Positions 56,621-64,000 of a stretch of DNA of 64,000 bases are shown here, in pieces (within the stretch, counting starts at the first letter, position 1; every line of letters starts with the position of its first letter). Position numbers and translations under genes: made by a program. The stretch lies in NCBI RefSeq assembly GCF_900964775.1, contig NC_041815.1, positions 3,596,001-3,660,000 of the forward strand, in the 5' to 3' direction. This DNA comes from Scleropages formosus. Lineage: Eukaryota; Chordata; Actinopteri; Osteoglossiformes; Osteoglossidae. The notes below the pieces were generated by a model. The model was not told where the DNA came from, did no database searches, and saw only the letters and a list, made by a program, of their open reading frames with translations.

Positions 56621-57690
56621 CAACCAGAAGACACCCAAAGACCCACAATATCTGTATAAGGTTGATTTATAAATGTGCAAGTCAAAGGAAAATGTATATT
56701 GCTGCATAAGAAGGAATAATCCTTCAAAGTGTCCAGAGAAAGCGTATTTGTGTTATTCAAGTCCATGTGACAGGTGATGGAATAGGTCACACTTGTATCT
56801 CACAGGCATGAATGGATCTACAGAGGGCTCACTGTAACGAAATGAAAGGTAACCGAATGACGTTTTTAGTTGCCCGTTTTGAACGTTGCAAGTAATTTGT
56901 GATTGCTGGTAATGACAATGAAAACCATTTAATTTTTCCATTTCTTTGAAATTTCATTTTTTTCCACATTTTCGTACATCTGTAACCACATACCATACTT
57001 CTATTGTTGTCCTTTGGCTATTGGTGTTTTAATATTTGAGATTATTTATCCAAAAACAAATACAATAAATGCTGTGCACCCATGATTGCTGCATGCATGA
57101 ATGCTGTTCAAACCAGGCACACCTCTTTGTATTATTATATTGTACTGTACATTTTAAATGTTATTTGGCATTTACAAAACACACACATGCACCTCATCAA
57201 AACTGATCATCTGCAATTACAATACATCATAAAAATATGCATTAAATAAAATATGCAGAAAACTTTAATACTGACTGAACTGCATATGAGTTGGCCTTAT
57301 TTGGATGTCATTGTAAGGTCTGTGTTCCAATGTTGTAACCAAACCGTACGTTATTCAGTGTCACTGGACAGTGGCATTAAGTTTGTTGCAAGTAGAGTGC
57401 TGGAGTGCTATTGCTTAGTTACTAGTGATTTGAGCAGGAACAATAACAGTATTGTGAAGGATTATAAGTGATATACGTAGTTTTATATCAAGAATGATAA
57501 CACCTGGTACCCCTAAGAGAATCTCTAAGGTGCCTGAAAAATGTCTAGTGCCTGAAAGTCACTGCTCATTCCACCACCATAAATGAGTATTTTTGCAGAG
57601 GTCAAGAGCCTGTCCTGGAAGTATCGTGCATGAGGCAGGGTACACCCTGAATGGAATAAGGCAAAGTCACCAATTCACCTTAGGGACAGC
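56621..57690. other. OR-B2 3' flank
   Basis: Aligned with 24856-25930. Non-coding; no repeats recognised. Confidence 0.55.
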
Positions 57691-57870
57691 TGGTAGCGTA
57701 AAGTTAGCAGTTGCCTTTAGATTGAATGGTTGCAGGTTTGAATCACACCACCAGCTGTAGTACCCTTGAGCAAGGTCCTTACCCTAAATTGCTCTAGTAG
57801 AGTTAAAAGTGTAAGTTGCTTTGGAAAAAAGCATCAGCTAAATGAATACATGTAAAATAATGCTGCACCA
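57691..57870 (+). repeat. SINE B copy
   Basis: Carries a tRNA-like head (GGTTGCAGGTTTGAATC), body GTAGTACCCTTGAGCAAGG and tail GTTGCTTTGGAAAAAAGCAT. Its 5' part also occurs at 25930-25965, where the duplication junction cuts it off. Confidence 0.8.
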
Positions 57871-57887
57871 AATACATCAATGGGCAA

Positions 57888-58096
57888 CTGGTACTGTAGT
57901 GTTTAGAGCTGCTGCACTGAGACCCAAAGGTCGCAGGTTTGAATCTCATGTCCAGCTATAGTACCCTTGAGCAAGTTACTTACCCAGAATTGCTCCAGTA
58001 AAATTACCTGGCTGTATGAATGGGTGAAGAACTGTAAATAGATTAACATGGTAAGTCACTTTAGAGAAAAGCATCAGATAAATGTAAATACATTTC
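57888..58096 (+). repeat. SINE B copy (clearest example)
   Basis: TTAGAGCTGCTGCACTGAG, B box GGTTTGAATCTC, GTACCCTTGAGCAAGTTAC, GCTCCAGTAAAATTACC and tail GTCACTTTAGAGAAAAGCAT with TAAATGTAAATAC. It lies beyond the duplicated unit. Confidence 0.85.
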
Positions 58097-58112
58097 ATTG
58101 GAAACAGGAGAG

Positions 58113-58320
58113 CTGGGGGTGTGGTGGTGCAGTGGGTTGGACTGGGTCCTGCTCTCCGGTGGGTCTGGGGTTCAAGTCCCGCTTGGGGTGCCTTGCGACG
58201 GACTGGCGCCCCGTCCTGGGTGTGTCCCCTCCCCCTCCGGCCTTACGCCCTGTGTTGCCGGGTAGGCTCCGGTTCCCCGCGACCCCGCATGGGACAAGCG
58301 GTTCAGAAAGTGTGTGTGTG
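58113..58320 (+). repeat. SINE A copy, GGACTGGGTCC subfamily
   Basis: Near-consensus with A box TGGTGCAGTGGG and B box GGTTCAAGTCC, ending in (TG)n. Same head variant as the copies at 4745 and 30255. Confidence 0.9.
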
Positions 58321-58640
58321 TGGACACAGGAGGAAACTGGAACACCTGGGGAAACCCACACAAGAACAGTGAGGACATGCCAACACTTCACAAAATGTGG
58401 CAGATTTGTGCCCATATCTTAATAGATGTATCTCATTTGGAAACGTGCATGACTCCACAACTCAATTACAATCATGATGATAATAAAAAAATACTTAAAA
58501 CTGTATTTTTAAACTTTGATAGCACTGTTATTTGCATTTTAATTCCATTTTATTTTTACAGTAAAGATACTGTACAACCACCTAGGATTTCAATGGTTAA
58601 TCGTTGAAGAGAGAGCATTTCTCTTTTCAGTGTTTCAGAA

Positions 58641-58829
58641 ATGGGGGTGCGGTGGAAAAGTGGACTTTTCTGGGTCCTGCTCTCTTATGGATCTGGGGTT
58701 CAAGTCCCGCTTGAGATGCCTTGTGATGAATTGGTGTCCCCTCCCCCTCTGGCCCTACGCCCTGTGTTCCAGGTTACGCTCTGGCTTGCTGTGACCCTGT
58801 TCAGGACAAGCAGCTTCACTGTGTGTGTG
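58641..58829 (+). repeat. SINE A copy, diverged
   Basis: GGTTCAAGTCC B box and a shortened body lacking part of the centre, ending GTGTGTGTGT. Flanks TTTCAGAAAT and TTCCAGAAAT (58630-58639 and about 58830-58839) are a near-perfect target duplication. Confidence 0.8.
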
Positions 58830-58839
58830 TTCCAGAAAT

Positions 58840-59569
58840 AGTATATCTGAAACATTTTTTAAAGAAATAACATTCTGATATGAATAATCCAATAGTAAGT
58901 CTTAGAGTTCCATATTATTTATTTATATTGGCAGGAAGTTGTTACAAAGAAAAATGTATTGATCTGAAAACTCTTTTTGTACAGCATTATATTGCATTCC
59001 ATCAAAGCAATAATATCTGAAGAAAAATTACATGATGAGCTGAAGTTTATGGGGGAAAAGATAAGAAAATACCTGATAAATCTTGAGTTATCATTTCCTT
59101 CTAAGTCACACAACATTGTCATTGAGAGACGGTTTCAAACACTATGTAACATACACTAAACATCAATAAACCTAAGTAATATCTATGTGTTAGTTTATAA
59201 GACTCATATTAAATATATTCTACACATATAATCTTAGACTGGAACACAGTTCCTATTGGAAAATATTAAAAACAATTTTTTTGTACAGTTTCTTATGAAA
59301 TACCTCATGCTTCAGCATTTTTGTGCAACTGCAAAAAGTTATCAACACAAATATGACAAACACTGGAGGAAATGTTCATTTTGATGCTCTTAAAGACTAG
59401 ATTTTGTAATTCCCTCACAGACTGAATTGAGACTAGAGGCACAATAAATGTTCAGTCTTACACTGCTTCAGATTATCTTGAATAAAAAGCTTAGTTCTTT
59501 TAGTGGTTAAATTATGCACTGAATAGCACTCACCCACACAGCTTTAGCCATCACTTAATGTCTCCCTAA
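58840..59569. other. Non-coding flank
   Basis: AT-rich, no gene or repeat recognised. Confidence 0.5.
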
Positions 59570-59840
59570 GGATGTCTGGTTAACCCTACGATAGCAAACA
59601 AAAACTATTTGTGGGTATGTCCTCTATCCTAAACCAGTCCCCTGAAAACATAGGGATAAGGTGCAAGCCTTAAAAAGCATCTCAGGCTAGTATATTCCTG
59701 CCTGCGGGAAATTTAGAGCAGCCAGCCAGGTCACGTGACAGAGCAAGGGAGGTGGCCTCTACTAAAAGTAGACACACTGCACCAGCAGGATTAATGCCCA
59801 GCATCTGAGGACTGTTTGAATTCAACCATCAGTCTTTCAG
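59570..59840 (-). repeat. Degraded SINE, DANA-like
   Basis: Reverse-strand resemblance to the DANA body (ATTTAGAGCAGCCAGCCAGG; CTGCACCAGCAGGATTAATG). Old and uncertain. Confidence 0.35.
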
Positions 59841-60824
59841 GCCTGAATGGAAGAAGGGCAGAAACTGAGGTTTGAAACATGAATGGGAGAGATGATTTAC
59901 ATCATTGTATTTTTTTTCATCCTGATTTCTCTTCCCCACCCCCCACCCCCAGCCTCTACTGGTCTCCTATGTCAAGGTGGTCATCTACTAGAGCAGAGTC
60001 ACAGACAGACTGCAATGCATCCCATAGTAGGAGGTGTTTACAAGATGACACAGCAGTTGCTTTCTCCTGTCTTCTCACGGTTCCTTTGACCTGAGGATTA
60101 CGAGAAAACAGAGACATTCACACCTACTAGTCACGTACAGGTATAACAAAGTGCATATAGTCAAATGACCTAAACCTCATCCATGAAAGCAGATTTCTTT
60201 TTGTCCAGTTTTGTGAGCAGTAGCATGGCTTTGCTGAAAATTCTCTGACTGATAAAGTAAAGCAAGAAGCAATATTACACTGAAAATAATGCCACAACAA
60301 GTATTAACATTCATATAACTATTGTGTTTTCTTTTGAACTACAGGGGATGAAAAGTATGCTACTTTCCATTACAAATTAATGAGTAAAATTATAAAAACA
60401 GAAAAACTAATGTAACATGTGACTCTAAGATATGAAAAGCGGGGAGTGGAATTTGAGCCTCAATAAATTAATTTCTATAAAACCCTTTCTGAGATGAATC
60501 TGAATAAATCTAAATCTGACAAGTCATTACCATTACTTTCAATGGTAAAAATACTGACACACATTTAAAATGTCACCAAATCCCATTAAAATGGATAGAA
60601 TTAGTTCAATACGAGCAAGGTTGCATGATTTTTTGTGTGTGTTTTTCTAGTGGATTTTGCCACTTAACTATGTTAGACCTCACATGATTTTCCAGAGTGA
60701 ACTGACATCCTGACTTAAAACTATTCCTCTGAGGGGTTAATAGCAAACTAGTTTTTGAAGTACAATAGTCTTGCCTTTGGTTAGAATAAATGCTTGGTAA
60801 AGCAAGAAATCAAATAGCAGGGGC
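59841..60824. other. Non-coding flank
   Basis: Nothing recognised; short reading frames at 59879-60094 show no family features. Confidence 0.5.
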
Positions 60825-61000
60825 TTAGTGGTTAGAGCCATTGCACTGTAATTGTAGGATGACTGGTGTGGATCTATTCCTTACTATGGTACCATTGGTC
60901 AAGTTATGTACCCTAAAGTGATACAGTAAAAAAAATGACTTGGGTGTATGAAGAGGTATATAATTCCAAGTTGCTTTGAATACAAAGGTATTAGCAATGC
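60825..61000 (+). repeat. SINE B copy, degraded
   Basis: GGGGCTTAGTGGTTAGAGCC head, GGTACCATTGGTCAAGTTA and CCAAGTTGCTTTGAATACAA tail. More diverged than the copies at 57.7-58.1 kb. Confidence 0.65.
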
Positions 61001-61561
61001 TCATTACAGTAGGCTTTTGCCTAGTTAGATGCTTGTGAATAATTTGTACCTTGCATGCATAATCAGATGCCATTTAGTAGTGAGAAAAAAATACATGAAC
61101 AGAAGTGTTTCTTAAAATGTATATACAGGCAGTCCCCAAATTACGAACGAGTTCCGTTTCTAAGTCTGTCTAAGTCGGATTTCAACGAAAGTCGGAACAG
61201 TAAGGTATGGGTGGTATCTGTCACTTAGTCAAATGTTTATCTTAGTACATAGTATATCATGTACCTTTCTATGCATAAAAAACATCAACAAAACATTTCC
61301 GGATACACTAAAACATCTAACATAATAATGCAGTGTAATGATAATAATGATAACATTAATAACAATAACAAAATAACATCAACAAAACAACTAATAATAA
61401 GAATAATAATAATAAATGTAACTACAGTATTTATAATAGAGACATAGAAAGAGATGATAAATGTTACTATAGTATACAGTATAGAGCTTATTGGAAGTTG
61501 CTTTGGAGAAAAGTATCTGCTAAATTAAATAAATAAATGTAGAGAGAGCAAGAGAGAATGT

Positions 61562-61905
61562 GGGTGACATGGTGGCACCGCAAATAGCGCCGCTGTCTCA
61601 CAGTGCCTGGATGGTGTGAGAGGATGTGGGTTCAATCCCCCTCAGTCTGTGTAGAGTCTGCATGCTCTCCCCATCTCTGTGTGGGTTTCCTCCCACAGTC
61701 CAAAGACATGCTGTTTAGGTTCAACCATAGTGTGTGAGTGACAGAGCAAGTGTGTTCCACTGATGTATGAATGAGTGACCCATTGTAAGTAGTGTATCTA
61801 GCAGTGTAAGTCACCTTGGTGAATAAGGTGTGTGGCCTCATAACACTACATAGAGCTCATTGGAAGTTGCTTTGGAGAAAAGTATCTGCTAAATAAATAA
61901 ATGTA
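61562..61905 (+). repeat. SINE D: DANA-like body with LINE C tail
   Basis: The head GTGACATGGTGGCACCGC and a B-box-like GGGTTCAATCCCC are followed by GTGTGGGTTTCCTCCCACAG, then GTGTTCCACTGATGTATGAA, and end GTTGCTTTGGAGAAAAGTAT. The end matches LINE C and SINE B. A second short tail piece lies at 61470-61545. Confidence 0.75.
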
Positions 61906-62579
61906 ATGTGTGTAGGCATAAGAAACTTCAATGTTCACTTTTCCAGTGTTCATAGGCATTTCACCTTTCTCTGGTCGCTTTATTATTTTCAACTGAATTT
62001 AATTTATTTTTATAGAGCGCTCTTCTCACGCAGTGACACAGTGTAACTAGAAACTAGAGTATTTATAATAGAGAGAGACATAGAAAGAGATGATTTCCAC
62101 TTTAGTTTCAGTTGTGATCATTTTCCATTTCTTGGATGCATCACCATCACTTGCATCACATTTACGCTTTGGTGCCATGGTTAGGAGGGTAAAACCAAAA
62201 AAATTAAAGCCAAATACAGTAACACACACGAGACACTGTTAACAGCAAAGTGGTCCTTGTCATACTGAGCGGGTAGGTTGTCGTGAGTTCACTTGAGAGC
62301 ACTGGAGAGACGGATTTATCAAATGAGATTCCACAACCAGCATATGCAGGTGCGGTTTCTTTATACCCCACTACTCTGATTTCGGGCAGGTGCGGACATT
62401 CAGGGCGAGGTTATGGGCGTGACAGTCCGACTGAGAAGAACCAAGCCTGTGTTGTACCTTGGGCTCATGTACCCATGAGCCAACAAACCACTGCACAAGC
62501 ACAATGTTTTGATGAGCGTTGCAAAGTAGCACCCACTTGTTATTAGAACTATTGTATGTAATTCAAATTTTTCAGGGCT

Positions 62580-62765
62580 TTACATTTATTCATTTAGCAT
62601 ACGCTTTTCTCCAAAGCAACATACATCTCATAGAAAATACAATGTGTGCATTATATGAGCAGAAAAAGACACTTAGATATGTGATTCTTAAGTGCAGTTA
62701 GTTTCTTTCCAACATATGAACCAATATTCATCACACGAGTAGCTGCATAAAACCGCTTTCCTAGT
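62580..62765 (-). repeat. LINE C 3' end relic
   Basis: CGCTTTTCTCCAAAGCAACA, then GAAAATACAATGTGTGCATT and CACACGAGTAGCTGCATAAA match 5003-5200 and 32130-32300. Confidence 0.65.
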
Positions 62766-62846
62766 AATAATTTTTTTTTTTCAGCGGGGGTAGTTTTTTA
62801 AACGGGTTGTACAAGTCGGATGCTCATAACCCGGGGACTGCCTGTA

Positions 62847-64000
62847 TCAAAGAACATATCTATATTTCAGACTAAATCTGAAAGCGTAAGTCACAAAAAA
62901 CCTGCTGCTTTTTTTTTTTTTTTTTAAAACTGTCTCAGGATACCTTATTCTTCACAATGATCTGGAACATCAGACTGCAGTCACTTTAGAGCATAACCAT
63001 GCATGACTGCATAGTTTATACTTTTAACATTTTTGAATATATGGTGTGCAAAAAGCCATGTATTAGAAACCGCTTCACTTGGATAACAACAGTAATCACC
63101 AAAATCAGTGAACCAATGTACTTGTTTACAGTCTTCAATGAATACATTTTCCAGCTCAATTATACATTCACAATAAAGTAATTATGAATGAATGTTTATT
63201 ACTGCTAAAAACATAATAAATAATCAAGTGAGTGAGAGTATATAACCTTTAGGGAAGACAATACTGAAGCTATTATCTTATATGATTACCTTGAGAATTT
63301 GGCTCTGGCAGAGTCTCTCTGGCCACTAGATGCATCACTGTTGTTTTGCCAAGTGGCAGTTTAAGTGCTGGAAAAGGAGTGACAAGAAGATGGTTTAGTG
63401 TCTGGTATCACCATCAGTCTTCATACCTTTGAGAACACCAAAGTAACATTCAACACAGTAATAATCCATGGTTTTAGGGCTCAGTTGACTGTGCTGTTGT
63501 TCTAAAGTGAGGAATTATACTGGAGTTTTCCAGAGAAATCAATCAGTAAACTGTCTTTTGTGCCATGGGACATGGGATGTGCCATAGTTGAATATGCATT
63601 AGGCACCATGCATGTCTCTGAAAAGAAAAACAAAATATTTCACATCTTTCACATTGTGATAAGAGTCACATGAATCAGTTTCTTTCTTCTCCCAACCACC
63701 TCATTTACTAATATCACTTTTATCCAAGGTGACTTTCAATATCTGAGCCATTCACAGATATTGGAACAACTGATGGATTCATGGTTTTACATTTTATACT
63801 TCATGGATTTTACATCATAGGCAAGAAGCGAGGGATGCATCTTTCTATGCCCTTAGCCACTACACAACCTGGTTCCCAAGAGGGGCTTAACTAAGATGTC
63901 TTGATGTAAAATTCTTCCCAGTAGTTTACCCTTTCCAAATGATTCTCTGCAAAATTACAAAGATAACCAGTAATTTAAACAAACCTCTATAACACCCACA
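62847..64000. other. Non-coding flank to the window end
   Basis: No gene, RNA or clear repeat recognised. A degraded LINE C-type tail is possible near 63710-63740 (CTAATATCACTTTTATCCAAG). Confidence 0.45.

Larger units (their letters stand above)
26000..57722 (+). repeat. Segmental duplication, unit 2 (carries OR-A2 and OR-B2)
   Basis: Collinear copy of about 2938-25965. Starts with the OR-C 3' flank without OR-C itself. Unit-specific insertions include the LINE complex at about 26196-31200, elements within 32.1-36.5 kb, Gypsy elements at 37142-41763 and 47691-51252, SINE A at 42263 and 55365, and a SINE end at 46585. Confidence 0.85.
61126..62844 (-). mobile_element. Tigger/pogo DNA transposon relic with inverted ends
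   Basis: Left end CAGGCAGTCCCCAAATTACG; right end reads GGGGACTGCCTG, so the outermost 12 bases form a perfect inverted repeat, with weaker similarity beyond. TA dinucleotides flank both ends, the target of Tc1/mariner-class elements. On the minus strand a transposase start MAPKRKCDASDGDASKKWK with ETKVEII (about 62178 to 62070) matches the N-terminal DNA-binding region of Tigger-type (CENP-B-like) transposases. The frame then degenerates. SINE D and LINE C fragments are inserted inside. Confidence 0.75.

Noticed and set aside
3384-58829. tRNA genes at the SINE heads
   Set aside because: A and B boxes are present, but no cloverleaf with an anticodon arm and acceptor pairing can be formed. 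They are SINE promoters.
59879-60094. Overlapping short open frames near 59.9 kb as a small gene
   Set aside because: No start context, domain, splice structure or duplication partner supports coding function.

Overview
The window is a stretch of a ray-finned fish genome holding a small cluster of odorant receptor (OR) genes, heavily invaded by transposable elements. The evidence is five intact, intronless, seven-transmembrane OR reading frames, all on the + strand, plus teleost-type repeats: Tc1, hAT and Tigger DNA transposons, L2-like and RTE-like LINEs, several tRNA-derived SINEs and sushi-like chromoviral Gypsy elements. The most abundant repeat is a tRNA-headed SINE of about 210 bp (called SINE A here), present about 17 times. 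An osteoglossomorph (bony-tongue) source is possible, but that is a guess from memory of this SINE type.

Layout. 1-2.9 kb: a first receptor gene (OR-C, 1941-2918) with its promoter. About 2.94-25.97 kb: unit 1 of a tandem segmental duplication, carrying OR-A1 (14373-15317) and OR-B1 (23926-24855). About 26.0-57.7 kb: unit 2, carrying OR-A2 (45400-46344) and OR-B2 (55691-56620). The unit begins just downstream of the OR-C stop codon and ends in a SINE about 1 kb beyond OR-B. OR-C was therefore not copied, but a second copy of its 3' flank sits at 26.0-26.1 kb and 31.38-31.74 kb. 57.7-64 kb: flank with SINEs and a Tigger remnant, and no receptor.

Each receptor appears to follow the usual vertebrate OR plan: a promoter, an untranslated leader exon, an intron of about 1-2 kb, and one coding exon with a splice acceptor 25-31 bases before the ATG. 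All five genes carry the same upstream module: a homeodomain-type TAAT site, an Olf/EBF-like TCCC site exactly 55 bases downstream, and a TATA-like box 35-41 bases after that. I consider this the most interesting signal in the window.

Mobile elements differ strongly between the two units. At most unit-specific insertions the other unit shows the empty site, so target-site duplications can be read directly. SINE A, Gypsy elements and solo LTRs were active after the duplication. The Tc1 remnant and several DANA/Mermaid-like SINEs are shared by both units and are older. No RNA genes, CRISPR arrays or bacterial features were seen.
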